From DTU089 sp964421815 (lineage in GTDB: Bacteria > Bacillota > Clostridia > Oscillospirales > Acutalibacteraceae), in assembly GCA_964421815.1 (NCBI GenBank), contig CAYQYT010000003.1, forward strand, positions 62,001 to 126,000: DNA of 64,000 nt, written 5' to 3'. The translations under genes were made by a program, and so were the position numbers. Positions 24,781-33,750 of this stretch are shown here, piece by piece. The notes under the pieces are model-generated. The model was not told the origin of the DNA. It saw only the letters and a list, made by a program, of their open reading frames with translations, and searched no databases. How positions within the stretch are numbered: position 1 is the stretch's first letter; each line of letters starts with the position of its first letter.

Positions 24781-25290
24781 TCAAAGTTTCATTCGTTCTT
24801 TGTAATCGGGCATATACTGTTCAATGAGTTTATAAAAGTCTTTGCTGTGGTTGTGATACCTGATATGTGCCAACTCGTGTACCACAACATAGTCAATAAA
24901 CCGCTCATCCTTATCCATTAAATAAAGGGAAAAATTCAGGTTATCGGTTTCCGAACAGGAGCCGTACCGTTTTTTTGCGGAATTGATTTTTACACTATTG
25001 GGTTTTAAACCCATAATACTTCCGAAATACTCCACCTTTTTGGGAATAATCTCTTTTGCTTTTTTTCGCATCTGTTCAATTTGTTCCGTTGAATACTCTT
25101 TAGCGTTTTTCTTTTTTTCCCTTTGGGAAATAACCGCTTTTTCAAGCCATTCTTTCTTTTCAAGAAGAATTGCGTCAATTTCTTTTTGGGAAGTTCTCAA
25201 AGGTGCTCTGACGGTAATATTGCAATCCAAATCCACCTGAATTGAAACCGTCTTTCTTTTGGAACGTATCAGTTTATAATCAAAAAGCAT
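24781..25290 (-). CDS. YgjP/DUF45-type metallopeptidase-like protein
   Basis: A 169-residue protein. The zinc motif VVHELAHIRYHNHSKDF (HExxH plus a third His) and KRYGSCSETDNLNFSLYLM are characteristic of the YgjP-like M48-related family. The N-terminal half starts with SKRKTVSIQVDLDCNITVRAP, also typical. The biological substrate of the family is not well known. It sits in a four-gene minus-strand unit between alaX and the ceramidase-like gene; AAAGGG precedes the start. Confidence 0.85.
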   Translation of the reverse strand: MLFDYKLIRSKRKTVSIQVDLDCNITVRAPLRTSQKEIDAILLEKKEWLEKAVISQREKKKNAKEYSTEQIEQMRKKAKEIIPKKVEYFGSIMGLKPNSVKINSAKKRYGSCSETDNLNFSLYLMDKDERFIDYVVVHELAHIRYHNHSKDFYKLIEQYMPDYKERMKL

Positions 25291-25314
25291 ATTGAAACCC
25301 TTTAACTTTATACA

Positions 25315-26487
25315 TTACAATTCATAGTTTTCTAAACGGAGATTTTCAAAGCAGGACAAAATTTCTTCTTTTGCGGCATAAATCTTACCCTGTATCATTG
25401 TACCTCTGCCACCGCCCCGACCGTTTAGTGCAGAGTTAAAATCCTTGGCAAAGGAATTCAAATCAAGGCTTGTACTTCCTGCAACATAGGAAAATCCATC
25501 CCGGGAATTTCCCGAAAGAATAACGCAAAGTTTTGCCTTAGTCATACCGAAATTTGCAAGATTACGCATCATATCGGAATCGTAATAGGATGAAATAAAG
25601 AAAGCAATATCACCCGAAAAACTCAAATTCTCCTTATCGCTTTCGGCAATTTTCGTTTTAAAATCCGTAAAACTTCGTTGCAGGCTTTCATTTTCGCTTA
25701 TTTTCTTTTCAACAAAAGCGGAAACCTCATTTTGCTTTGAAGAAAGCAATACCGATGCTTCATAAACATTTTTAAACTTTTCTCTGTAATCCATAAGGGC
25801 TTTGAAGCCGGATTTCATAACAATCCTCACTCCGCCCCTGTGGCGCATAAAATCAAGAATTTTAATAATTCCGATTTCACCCGTTCTCTTAACGTGGGGC
25901 GCACAACAGGCGCACAGGTCTGTTTCACCGATTTTAACAAGGCGGACATTCTCTTTTAAATCAAGTTTACTGCGGTAATCAAGACTTTCAAGATCCTTTT
26001 CATCGGGGAAAAAACATTCAATTTCAACATTGTCGTAAATCACTCTGTTGGCTTTTTCTTCAACCCGGTCAAGTTGTTCACGGGTCAGTTCACCGCTGAA
26101 ATCAACGGTAACATAATCTTCTTCCATGTGAAAACCCACATTGTCGTAACCGAAAAGAGAATGAACAATTCCCGAAACAATATGTTCACCGCTGTGGTTT
26201 TGCATACGCAAAAAGCGTTGCCCCCAATTTATTACACATTGATATTCACCGGAAACCGCAAGTTCTCTGTCAACAAAATGAATTACCTCGCCATCAACTT
26301 CCTGAACATCAAGAACTTTTGCTTCACCAATAAATCCCGTGTCGGCTTTTTGTCCCCCGCCCTCGTAGAAAAAGGCTGTTCTGTCAAGAACAACCTCATA
26401 GGCTTTGCCGTTATTTTTGCAGGACAAAACAACCGCGTCAAAGGATTTAATGTATGCATCCCTATAATAAATCAACTCTGTTTTCAT
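25315..26487 (-). CDS. Alanyl-tRNA editing protein AlaX with DHHA1 domain
   Basis: A 390-residue stand-alone editing enzyme that removes wrongly attached amino acids, chiefly Ser, from tRNA-Ala. The zinc site has HSGEHIVSG (HxxxH) and CACCAPHVKRTGEIG (Cys and His). The fold starts with RTAFFYEGGGQKADTG as in AlaRS. The C-terminal part (about 290-390) is a DHHA1 domain ending in NGRGGGRGTMIQGK, the glycine-rich tRNA-binding motif. The roughly 390-residue length fits the long form AlaX-L. GAGGA precedes the ATG, 3 bases after the membrane protein gene. Confidence 0.92.
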   Translation of the reverse strand: MKTELIYYRDAYIKSFDAVVLSCKNNGKAYEVVLDRTAFFYEGGGQKADTGFIGEAKVLDVQEVDGEVIHFVDRELAVSGEYQCVINWGQRFLRMQNHSGEHIVSGIVHSLFGYDNVGFHMEEDYVTVDFSGELTREQLDRVEEKANRVIYDNVEIECFFPDEKDLESLDYRSKLDLKENVRLVKIGETDLCACCAPHVKRTGEIGIIKILDFMRHRGGVRIVMKSGFKALMDYREKFKNVYEASVLLSSKQNEVSAFVEKKISENESLQRSFTDFKTKIAESDKENLSFSGDIAFFISSYYDSDMMRNLANFGMTKAKLCVILSGNSRDGFSYVAGSTSLDLNSFAKDFNSALNGRGGGRGTMIQGKIYAAKEEILSCFENLRLENYEL

Positions 26488-26490
26488 AAC

Positions 26491-27201
26491 TTATCCTCTG
26501 TAAAACACCAATGACAGCGCAATAATATACTGTGCCGCATAGTAAGTAATGTGATTCAGCACAATTGAAGTTCTTTTAGTTCTCTCTTTTTCGTCATCGC
26601 TGAAATAAATGACTGCAAGAAAGGCATCCGAAATCACAAAAAGTAAAAAGCCCATATTCAAAAGAATACTGTGCAATGTATAATGTTCGGTTAAGGTGTA
26701 ACTGCACGCAAGACCCAATGCCGAAGCCAAAAATACGGAATACAACACAGTTTCTTTTTTGTGGACTCCGTAGTTTAATTTCATAATCTTTTCACCTACA
26801 AATGTGGAACCAATACCCAAGACAATGCCTGCGAAAACACAAATGTAATTTACAAGCCCCATGCCGTATGCGGAAATCATTGCAATACAGTACAACAAAT
26901 GCCCTGCAAGGAAGGAGTAAAATCCGTAGTTTGTGCAACGCTTTGAATCATTGAGTCCTGAATATTTTAAATCGAGGAATATATCACCCAACAAGCCGAA
27001 TATTGAACCGGCGACGGTGAACGCACCCAAATAGTCCGCGCAATCCTTACTGTCTGCATAGAAAAAGACTGCAGAAAGGACAAAACCGATACTTGCAAGT
27101 GCTTTGGCATAAACAATATCAGTCGTAACTTCTGCTTTTCTTTTAACAACAAAAAACGTTGCAGCAATTATGCCTACGGCAAAAAACAGATACCCTAACA
27201 T
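26491..27201 (-). CDS. YhhN/TMEM86-family membrane protein (lysoplasmalogenase-like)
   Basis: A 236-residue protein with about eight hydrophobic segments. FGLLGDIFLDLK (about 66-77) and NMGFLLFVISDAFLAV carry the conserved membrane Asp residues of the YhhN/TMEM86 family, whose animal members hydrolyse the vinyl-ether bond of lysoplasmalogens. Anaerobic Clostridia make plasmalogens, which makes that role plausible here but unproven. It is the first gene of the minus-strand unit, with AGGGTGA before the ATG and a promoter just upstream. Confidence 0.8.
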   Translation of the reverse strand: MLGYLFFAVGIIAATFFVVKRKAEVTTDIVYAKALASIGFVLSAVFFYADSKDCADYLGAFTVAGSIFGLLGDIFLDLKYSGLNDSKRCTNYGFYSFLAGHLLYCIAMISAYGMGLVNYICVFAGIVLGIGSTFVGEKIMKLNYGVHKKETVLYSVFLASALGLACSYTLTEHYTLHSILLNMGFLLFVISDAFLAVIYFSDDEKERTKRTSIVLNHITYYAAQYIIALSLVFYRG

Positions 27202-27230
27202 AATATCACCCTATCCCAAGTATTAAGTCC

Positions 27231-27259
27231 ATATTATCACAACCCACTACAAAAAGCAA
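27231..27259 (-). promoter_or_regulatory. Promoter of the YhhN-alaX-ygjP-ceramidase-like unit
   Basis: On the minus strand TTGCTT (27254-27259), a 17-base spacer and TAATAT (27231-27236), about 30 bases from the YhhN-like start codon. Confidence 0.65.
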
Positions 27260-27330
27260 TCGACCCAAAGTAAAATGCTTTGCATAATTTTTCGTCAAAA
27301 AATTTGTGTATTATAACGAACTATTTTCCC

Positions 27331-27359
27331 TTGATTTTCGTAAAAAAGAGTGGTAATAT
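27331..27359 (+). promoter_or_regulatory. Promoter of a candidate small RNA
   Basis: TTGATT (27331-27336), a 17-base spacer and TAATAT (27354-27359), with TGG directly before the -10 as an extended element. No ORF follows; a hairpin and a strong terminator do. Confidence 0.7.
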
Positions 27360-27365
27360 GAATTC

Positions 27366-27438
27366 AAGTTAATACGCCAATAACTTACGCAAACACCGAC
27401 AACCGTTCAATTCTGTGAGCGGTTGTCGGTGTTTTAAT
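27366..27438 (+). ncRNA. Candidate small RNA of about 70 nt
   Basis: The predicted transcript starts near 27366. It first forms a 6-bp hairpin, AAGTTA/TAACTT (27366-27371 and 27381-27386). It then forms a 15-bp perfect hairpin of AAACACCGACAACCG and its complement (27391-27405 and 27420-27434) followed by TAATAC. It has its own promoter, no ribosome site or reading frame, and ends well before the inositol operon promoter at 27475. The region 27202-27554 has no protein gene. The RNA could instead be the leftover leader of a lost gene. No known RNA family was recognised. Confidence 0.5.
27391..27438 (+). terminator. Very strong intrinsic terminator ending the candidate small RNA
   Basis: A 15-bp stem with a 14-base loop; the T-run is provided by GTGTTTTAATAC at its 3' side. 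It also insulates the inositol operon from anything upstream. Confidence 0.8.
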
Positions 27439-27474
27439 ACTTAGTAAATATGTTTAAAAAATGAGCATTTCATA

Positions 27475-27503
27475 TTGATTTATGGATTTTTTTGTTGTAA
27501 AAT
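27475..27503 (+). promoter_or_regulatory. Promoter of the inositol catabolism operon
   Basis: TTGATT (27475-27480), a 17-base spacer and TAAAAT (27498-27503), about 50 bases before iolJ. No regulator gene such as iolR lies in the cluster and no clear operator repeat was seen. Confidence 0.65.
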
Positions 27504-27554
27504 AACTCTGTACGTATTTATGTATAATATTTAGTTAAAGAAAGAGATTTCAGA

Positions 27555-28397
27555 ATGGCTCTTGTAACATTAAAAGAATTATTAAACCGCTCTAATGAAA
27601 AAGGTATTGCAACAGGCGCTTTTTCCGTGGGCAATATGGAAATGATTATCGGTGCCGTCAAAGCCGCCGAGGAACTCGACACCCCCATCATTTTACAGAT
27701 TGCTGAAGTTCGCCTACCCACCTCGCCCCTCAACATTATAGGTCCTATGATGGTTGCCGCGGCAAAAAACAGCAAGGTTGATATCTGTGTTCATTTTGAT
27801 CACGGTTTAAATTACAAGACCGTTTTACAGGCACTTGAATTGGGCTTTACCTCAGTTATGCTCGATGCCTCATTACTCCCCTTTGAAGATAATATTTCCG
27901 CAACAAAAAGAGTTGTGGAAACCGCAAAAAAATACGGCGCTTGCGTTGAAGCGGAATTGGGTGTTGTGGGCGGTAACGAAGGCGGCGGCAAGAGTCACGA
28001 AATCCAATGCACCGATCCTGCTTTGGCTGACGAATTCTGCAAGAAAACGGGAATCGACGCTTTAGCGGTTGCTATCGGAAACGCTCACGGCAATTATCCC
28101 GTTGCCCCAAACCTCAGACTTGACGTTTTAAATGAAATCCACAAAAACTGCGATACTCCCTTGGTGCTCCATGGCGGTACGGGTATCACCCCGATGGATT
28201 TTCAGGAATGTATCAGAAACGGCGTAAGAAAAATCAATATTGCCACCGCAAGTTTTGACGCGGCGGCAAATGCCGCAAAAAACGTTACTGCGGCGGACAA
28301 ACCCAACTTTTTCAAAACTTCAGCCGCAATGGCGGACGCAGTATATGAAAATGTAAAAAAACACATAAAAATCTTTAACATGGAAAATTTGAAATGA
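27555..28397 (+). CDS. iolJ: Class II aldolase, probable DKGP aldolase IolJ
   Basis: A 280-residue zinc-dependent aldolase of the FbaA family. In this operon it should cleave 2-deoxy-5-keto-D-gluconate 6-phosphate to DHAP and malonate semialdehyde. It has GAFSVGNMEMIIGAVKAAEE, the zinc histidines in VHFDHG, EAELGVVGG, AIGNAHGNY and LHGGTGI. Fructose-bisphosphate aldolase activity is the alternative, but the first place in a full iol cluster favours IolJ. The ribosome site is a weak AAAGAGA. Confidence 0.9.
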   Translation: MALVTLKELLNRSNEKGIATGAFSVGNMEMIIGAVKAAEELDTPIILQIAEVRLPTSPLNIIGPMMVAAAKNSKVDICVHFDHGLNYKTVLQALELGFTSVMLDASLLPFEDNISATKRVVETAKKYGACVEAELGVVGGNEGGGKSHEIQCTDPALADEFCKKTGIDALAVAIGNAHGNYPVAPNLRLDVLNEIHKNCDTPLVLHGGTGITPMDFQECIRNGVRKINIATASFDAAANAAKNVTAADKPNFFKTSAAMADAVYENVKKHIKIFNMENLK

Positions 28398-28409
28398 GGA
28401 GCGCTTATT

Positions 28410-29426
28410 ATGAAATACATAGAATTTGACAACTCGAAAGAATATGATTTAATCCTTTTGGGACGCGTGGCAGTTGACTTTAACCCCACGGACTATTACT
28501 GCCCCCTCTCACAGAGCACAACTTTCAAAAAATACTTGGGCGGCTCCCCCGCCAATATTGCCGTAGGTCTTTCAAGACTGGGTAAAAAATGCGGTTTCTT
28601 CGCAAAAGTTTCCGACGATGAGTTGGGTACATTTGTGGAAAACTTCTTTAAAAACGAGGGCATTGACTGCTCACATATCACCCGTTGCACAAACGGAGAA
28701 AAAATCGGTCTTACATTCACGGAAATTCTTTCCGAAACAGAAAGTTCAATTCTTATGTACCGTAACGATGCGGCGGACTTAAAACTCTCCGTTGAGGACA
28801 TTGACGAAGAATACATAAAGAAAACAAAAGCACTCCTTATTTCCGGTACCGCTCTTTGCGAAAGCCCCTCAAGAGAAGCGGCTCTCAAGGCAACAATGCT
28901 TGCAAAGAAAAACAATATTCCTGTTATATTCGACATTGACTATCGTGCATACAACTGGAAAAACAGCGATGAAATTGCCATTTACTATTCAACAGTTGCG
29001 GCAAAAGCGGATGTTATTCTCGGCTCAAGAGAAGAATTCGATTTGACAGAAAAACTTATCGGTCTTGACGGCACCGATGAAACAAGTGCAAAATACTGGC
29101 ACACACAGGGTGCAAAGATAGTTATTATCAAACACGGTAAAGAGGGTTCAACCGCTTATACAAACGATGGCGAAAGTTACAAAATCAAACCCTTCCCCGT
29201 AAAACTTCTCAAATCCTTCGGCGGTGGCGACGGCTACGCTTCCGCATTCCTCTACGGTCTTTTTGAGGGTTGGGAAATCATTGACTGCCTTGAATTCGGC
29301 TCAGCAAGTGCCGCAATGCTTGTTGCAAGTCACGCTTGTTCACAGGATATGCCCTCTGTTGAAGCCGTTAAGGAATTCATTAAGAAAGAAAAAGAAGAAT
29401 ACGGTGAAATGATTGCCCGAGGATGA
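28410..29426 (+). CDS. iolC: 5-dehydro-2-deoxygluconokinase
   Basis: A 338-residue PfkB-family sugar kinase that phosphorylates 2-deoxy-5-keto-D-gluconate before aldol cleavage. LLGRVAVDFNP, GGSPANIAVGLSRLGKKCGF and the C-terminal anion hole with catalytic Asp, SFGGGDGYASAFLYGL, are visible. The usual GAGD is GGGD here, as in many IolC proteins. GAGGAG precedes the start, 12 bases after iolJ. It overlaps any earlier start of the next gene, so the operon is tight. Confidence 0.92.
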   Translation: MKYIEFDNSKEYDLILLGRVAVDFNPTDYYCPLSQSTTFKKYLGGSPANIAVGLSRLGKKCGFFAKVSDDELGTFVENFFKNEGIDCSHITRCTNGEKIGLTFTEILSETESSILMYRNDAADLKLSVEDIDEEYIKKTKALLISGTALCESPSREAALKATMLAKKNNIPVIFDIDYRAYNWKNSDEIAIYYSTVAAKADVILGSREEFDLTEKLIGLDGTDETSAKYWHTQGAKIVIIKHGKEGSTAYTNDGESYKIKPFPVKLLKSFGGGDGYASAFLYGLFEGWEIIDCLEFGSASAAMLVASHACSQDMPSVEAVKEFIKKEKEEYGEMIARG

Positions 29427-29430
29427 CGAT

Positions 29431-30114
29431 ATGAACGAGATAATTAAAAGACTTGTAGGGGTTCTACTGCTCCTTTGTCTCATTTTTGCTCAAATTCCCA
29501 TACTCATAAATGCCTATATGTATGAATTTTCTTCAAGGTACATTCTTACCGTTGAAGAAGCCGCAGAAGACAATTTTGACTGCGTTCTTGTTCTCGGTGC
29601 AGGTGTTTGGGGCGAATCCCCCTCACCCATGCTTGAAGAACGACTCAATCGAGGTATTGAGGTTTACAAAACAGGCTGTACAAACAGAATACTTATGAGC
29701 GGCGACCACGGACGTACGGAATATGACGAGGTCAATGTTATGAAAGATTTTGCCGTGGGTAAGGATGCGGTTGGCGAAGAAATCTTTATGGATCACGCAG
29801 GTTTTTCCACCTATGAATCAATGTATCGTGCAAAAGAGGTATTCCAGGTTAAAAAGGTTGTTATTGTCACTCAAAAATACCATTTGTACCGTGCAATTTA
29901 CAATGCGAGGAAATTGGGTCTTGATGCCTACGGAGTTGCGGCGGACGGTCAGTATAATTACAGTCTGCCCGTGAGAACTTACAACAACGCAAGGGAATCC
30001 CTTGCAAGATGCAAGGATTTTCTCTGGTGTATTTTCAAGCCCGAGCCCACTTATTTAGGTGATGCAATTCCCATCAGTTCAAGCGGTGTTCTGACGGATG
30101 ATAAAGTTGAATAA
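29431..30114 (+). CDS. DUF218 (SanA/YdcF-like) membrane-anchored protein inside the iol operon
   Basis: A 227-residue protein. An N-terminal membrane helix (about 6-27, RLVGVLLLLCLIFAQIPILI) is followed by a DUF218 domain. The domain has CVLVLGAGVWGESPSPMLEERLNRGIEVY, ILMSGDHG, VIVTQKYHLYRAIYNARKLG and GVAAD, the same order as in SanA, which affects envelope barrier function in enterobacteria. The biochemical activity of DUF218 is not established. The start at 29431 is chosen because GAGGATGA precedes it. It has no known job in inositol breakdown and may be a passenger or an envelope-linked adaptation. Confidence 0.85.
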   Translation: MNEIIKRLVGVLLLLCLIFAQIPILINAYMYEFSSRYILTVEEAAEDNFDCVLVLGAGVWGESPSPMLEERLNRGIEVYKTGCTNRILMSGDHGRTEYDEVNVMKDFAVGKDAVGEEIFMDHAGFSTYESMYRAKEVFQVKKVVIVTQKYHLYRAIYNARKLGLDAYGVAADGQYNYSLPVRTYNNARESLARCKDFLWCIFKPEPTYLGDAIPISSSGVLTDDKVE

Positions 30115-30125
30115 AGGTGATATTT

Positions 30126-30893
30126 ATGTTTGAACAGTTAACTTTTAATGAAAAAGGTCTTAAAACGGTTTGCGAAATGGACGGAAAACATTCCGATATG
30201 CTTATGAACATTTATGTAAAACGTTTTAAAGAAAATGAAACATACGAAGTGTATAACGAGGATTGCGAATCTGCTTTCCTTATACTTTACGGTGATGTTG
30301 AAATTTCATGGGACGGCAGAACTGAAAATATGGTAAGGGAAAATCCTTTTATAAAATCCTCATACTGTCTTCACATTCCGAAATGTATGAAAGTTACAAT
30401 TAAAGCCAACAAGGACAGCGAGATACTTATTCAGCAGACGGACAATGACATTGTGTTCTCCCCCGTTTTCTATACTCCCGATATGATTCTTTACCAGCAC
30501 TTCGGCAAGGATCAATGGGAGGGTGCGGGTTACCGTATTGTTTCAACTGTGTTTGATCATGACAATGCACCCTATTCAAATATGGTACTTGGCGAAGTTT
30601 TCAACCAGCCCGGACGTTGGTCAAGTTATCCCCCCCACCACCATCCGCAACCTGAGGTTTATTACTATCAGTTTGACAAACCCCAGGGCTTCGGTGCCGC
30701 ATTTGTAGGTGACGATGTATTCAAGAGTGTTCAAGGCAGTGCCGTTTACATTCCCGATGGTAAAGACCATGAGCAAGTTGTGGCTCCCGGCTATGAAATG
30801 TGCTATATCTGGATGGTGCGTCACCTCCCCGATGACCCCTGGCTCAAAACCACAAGATTTGTTTCCGACGAGCATCAATGGCTCACAAAATAA
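30126..30893 (+). CDS. iolB: 5-deoxy-glucuronate isomerase
   Basis: A 255-residue cupin-type isomerase that converts 5-deoxy-D-glucuronate to 2-deoxy-5-keto-D-gluconate. The metal-binding core is SSYPPHHHPQPEVYYYQF with a further HEQV near the C-terminus, and YRIVSTVFDHDNAPYSNMVLGEVFNQPGRWS is conserved in IolB. The start at 30126 is preceded by AAAGGTG; a GTG 9 bases upstream is part of the ribosome site. Confidence 0.95.
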   Translation: MFEQLTFNEKGLKTVCEMDGKHSDMLMNIYVKRFKENETYEVYNEDCESAFLILYGDVEISWDGRTENMVRENPFIKSSYCLHIPKCMKVTIKANKDSEILIQQTDNDIVFSPVFYTPDMILYQHFGKDQWEGAGYRIVSTVFDHDNAPYSNMVLGEVFNQPGRWSSYPPHHHPQPEVYYYQFDKPQGFGAAFVGDDVFKSVQGSAVYIPDGKDHEQVVAPGYEMCYIWMVRHLPDDPWLKTTRFVSDEHQWLTK

Positions 30894-30927
30894 ATTTTCA
30901 AATTATTCTTTAAGGAGTGATATATAA

Positions 30928-32841
30928 ATGGCTATTATGACAATGGGTCAAGCCCTTGTTAAATTCCTTGATAACCAATATGTTTCCTTTGACGGAAAGG
31001 AAACAAAATTCGTTGACGGTGTGTTCACCGTTTTCGGCCACGGAATTGTTGTGGGTTTCGGTCAGGCTCTTGACGAAAACCCCGGTTCTTTAAAAGTGTA
31101 TCAAGGCAAGAATGAACAAGGTATGGCTCACGTTGCCGCAAGTTTTGCAAAACAGCATAACAGAAGAAAAATAATTGCCTGTTCTTCTTCCATTGGTCCC
31201 GGTGCTGCGAATATGATTACCGCGGCGGCAACTGCAACTGTAAATAATATCCCCCTTTTGCTTTTCCCTGCCGACACTTTTGCAACACGTCAGCCCGATC
31301 CGGTTTTACAGCAATTTGAACAACCCTATTCACTTGCAGTAACAACTAACGACGCTTACAAGCCCGTTTGCAGATATTGGGACAGAATCACTCGTCCCGA
31401 GCAACTTATGTCCGCAATGACTAACGCAATGCGTGTTCTTACGGACACTGCCAACACCGGTGCGGTTTGCATTGCTCTTTGCCAGGATGTTGAGGGCGAA
31501 AGCTATGACTACCCCGATTACTTCTTTGAAAAAAGAGTACATAAAATTACAAGAATCGCTCCCTGTGAAGATGAAATTGCTGATATTGCCGCAATTCTCA
31601 AATCCGCTAAAAAGCCCCTTGTTATTGCGGGCGGCGGTGTAAGATATTCGGAAGCCGGCAGAGATGTTGAGAAATTCTGCGAAAAGCACAACATTGCCCT
31701 TGCAGAGACACAGAACGGTAAATCCGCTGTTCTTTCATCCCATCCCCTCAATTTAGGCGGTGTTGGTGTTACGGGTAACCTTTCCGGTAATTTAATTGCA
31801 AAGGATGCGGATGTTATTCTCGGTATCGGTACACGTTTCTCCGACTTTACAACTGCTTCAAAATCCCTTTTTAAAGCGGATGCAAAGTTCATTACAATAA
31901 ATACCGACAGATTCGACGCATACAAACTTTCCGCTGTTAAGGCAGTTTGTGATGCCAAATTGGGTATTAAAGCCCTTGACGAAGCCCTGGGAGATTACAA
32001 AACTGCTTATACCACCGAAATTGCGGATGCAAAAAAGGCTTGGGCGGAGGAAATGGATAAACTCGCTTCTTACAGATATTCCGAGGATTTTGAACCCATT
32101 ATCAAAGCCCGTTACGAAGATACAATTCCCGAATTTGTTAAAGAAATAGGCGGTACAATTACTCAGACTGCCGCTGTTGCTCTTATAAGAAAAGTAATTG
32201 ATGATGATGCCATTGCTGTTGCGGCGGCCGGCTCACTCCCCGGTTGCTTACAAAGAATGTGGACCACCGACAGTCCCAACTCCTATAATATGGAATACGG
32301 TTATTCCTGTATGGGCTATGAGATTGCAGGTGCTCTCGGCTCAAAAATGGCGGAGCCCGACAAGGAAGTATATGCTTTCTGCGGCGACGGCAGTTATTTG
32401 ATGCTCCACAGCGAACTTGTTACATCAATTCAGGAAAACAAGAAAATTAACGTGCTTCTTTTCGATAACTCCGGTTTCGGTTGTATTAACAATCTTCAGA
32501 TGTCAAACGGCATCGGAAACCTTGCTACCGAATTCCGCAAAAGAGATGAAAACGGCAATCTCCTGGGCAACCTTATACCCATTGATTTTGCAATGAGTGC
32601 CGCAGGCTACGGTGTAAAAACCTACTCCGTTAAGACTCTTGAAGAACTTGAAGCCGCACTTATAGACAGCAAGAAGCAGACTGTTTCAACCCTTATTGAT
32701 ATAAAGGTATTACCCAAAACAATGACCGACGGTTACGGTGCTTGGTGGCACGTTGGCATTGCATCAACATCATCAAATAAAGCGGTTAATGCCGCTTTTG
32801 AGAATAAAGAAGAAAATCTTAGAAAAGCGAGGAAGTTCTGA
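30928..32841 (+). CDS. iolD: 3D-(3,5/4)-trihydroxycyclohexane-1,2-dione hydrolase
   Basis: A 637-residue thiamine-diphosphate enzyme that opens the cyclic diketone made by IolE to 5-deoxyglucuronate. The N-terminal ThDP domain has VFGHGIVVGFGQAL and a glutamate in NEQGMAHVAASFA. The central domain carries VIAGGGVRYSEA. The C-terminal domain carries EYGYSCMGYEIAGALGSKMA and the ThDP motif GDGSYLMLHSEL...NN. AAGGAG precedes the ATG. Its last base is shared with the iolE start. Confidence 0.95.
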   Translation: MAIMTMGQALVKFLDNQYVSFDGKETKFVDGVFTVFGHGIVVGFGQALDENPGSLKVYQGKNEQGMAHVAASFAKQHNRRKIIACSSSIGPGAANMITAAATATVNNIPLLLFPADTFATRQPDPVLQQFEQPYSLAVTTNDAYKPVCRYWDRITRPEQLMSAMTNAMRVLTDTANTGAVCIALCQDVEGESYDYPDYFFEKRVHKITRIAPCEDEIADIAAILKSAKKPLVIAGGGVRYSEAGRDVEKFCEKHNIALAETQNGKSAVLSSHPLNLGGVGVTGNLSGNLIAKDADVILGIGTRFSDFTTASKSLFKADAKFITINTDRFDAYKLSAVKAVCDAKLGIKALDEALGDYKTAYTTEIADAKKAWAEEMDKLASYRYSEDFEPIIKARYEDTIPEFVKEIGGTITQTAAVALIRKVIDDDAIAVAAAGSLPGCLQRMWTTDSPNSYNMEYGYSCMGYEIAGALGSKMAEPDKEVYAFCGDGSYLMLHSELVTSIQENKKINVLLFDNSGFGCINNLQMSNGIGNLATEFRKRDENGNLLGNLIPIDFAMSAAGYGVKTYSVKTLEELEAALIDSKKQTVSTLIDIKVLPKTMTDGYGAWWHVGIASTSSNKAVNAAFENKEENLRKARKF

Positions 32842-33734
32842 TGCTTGACAAAAACAAAGTAAAACTCGGTATTGCTCCTATCGCCTGGACAAATGACGAT
32901 ATGCCGGATCTCGGAGCAGAAAACACCTTTGAGCAGTGCATTTCCGAAATGGCACTTGCAGGCTTTACAGGTTGTGAAGTTGGTAACAAATATCCCAAAG
33001 ATACCGCCGTTCTCAAAAAGGCTCTTGACCTTCGCGGTATGCAGATTTGTAACGCTTGGTTCTCAACCTTCCTTACAACAAAGCCCTACGAAGAAACAGA
33101 AAAAAAATTTATTAAGCACATTACTTTCCTTAAAGAAATGGGCGCAAAGGTTGTAGGTGTTTCCGAACAGGGACACTCAATCCAGGGTACCGATCTTTCA
33201 ATCTTTGATGACAAATATGTTATGAACGATGAAGAGTGGGATATGCTTTGCACGGGTCTTAACAAACTCGGTAAAGTTGCAAAAGATATGGGTATCACCC
33301 TTACTTTCCATCATCACATGGGTACAGTTGTTCAGACTGCCGCAGAAATTGACAGAATGATGGAAAACACAGACCCCGAACTTTTCAATCTCCTCTTTGA
33401 CTCGGGTCACCTCGCATACTGCGGTGAAGATTATATGTATATTCTCAAAAAATACATTAACCGCATTAAACACGTTCACCTTAAAGACATCCGTCCCGAT
33501 GTAATCGCCGATGTTAAAGCAAAACACGAAAGCTTCCTTCAAGGTGTTCGTAAAGGTACATTTACCGTTCCCGGTGACGGTGCTATTGACTTTGCTCCGA
33601 TTTTTGAGGTACTTGCAGAAAACAATTACGAGGGTTATGTTCTTGTTGAAGCAGAGCAGGATCCCGCTATTGCAAATCCCTTTGAATATGCGGTAAAAGC
33701 AAGAAAATACATTGCTGAAAAAGCAGGATTATAA
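32841..33734 (+). CDS. iolE: Inosose dehydratase
   Basis: A 297-residue TIM-barrel lyase that dehydrates scyllo-inosose. It starts VKLGIAPIAWTNDDMPDLG. TFEQCISEMALAGFTGCEVGNKYP, TFHHHMGTVVQT, LFDSGHLAYCGED and VHLKDIR hold the metal ligands typical of IolE. The start overlaps the iolD stop by one base (TGATG), a classic coupling. Confidence 0.95.
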   Translation: MLDKNKVKLGIAPIAWTNDDMPDLGAENTFEQCISEMALAGFTGCEVGNKYPKDTAVLKKALDLRGMQICNAWFSTFLTTKPYEETEKKFIKHITFLKEMGAKVVGVSEQGHSIQGTDLSIFDDKYVMNDEEWDMLCTGLNKLGKVAKDMGITLTFHHHMGTVVQTAAEIDRMMENTDPELFNLLFDSGHLAYCGEDYMYILKKYINRIKHVHLKDIRPDVIADVKAKHESFLQGVRKGTFTVPGDGAIDFAPIFEVLAENNYEGYVLVEAEQDPAIANPFEYAVKARKYIAEKAGL

Positions 33735-33750
33735 TATAGAGGTAATTAAA

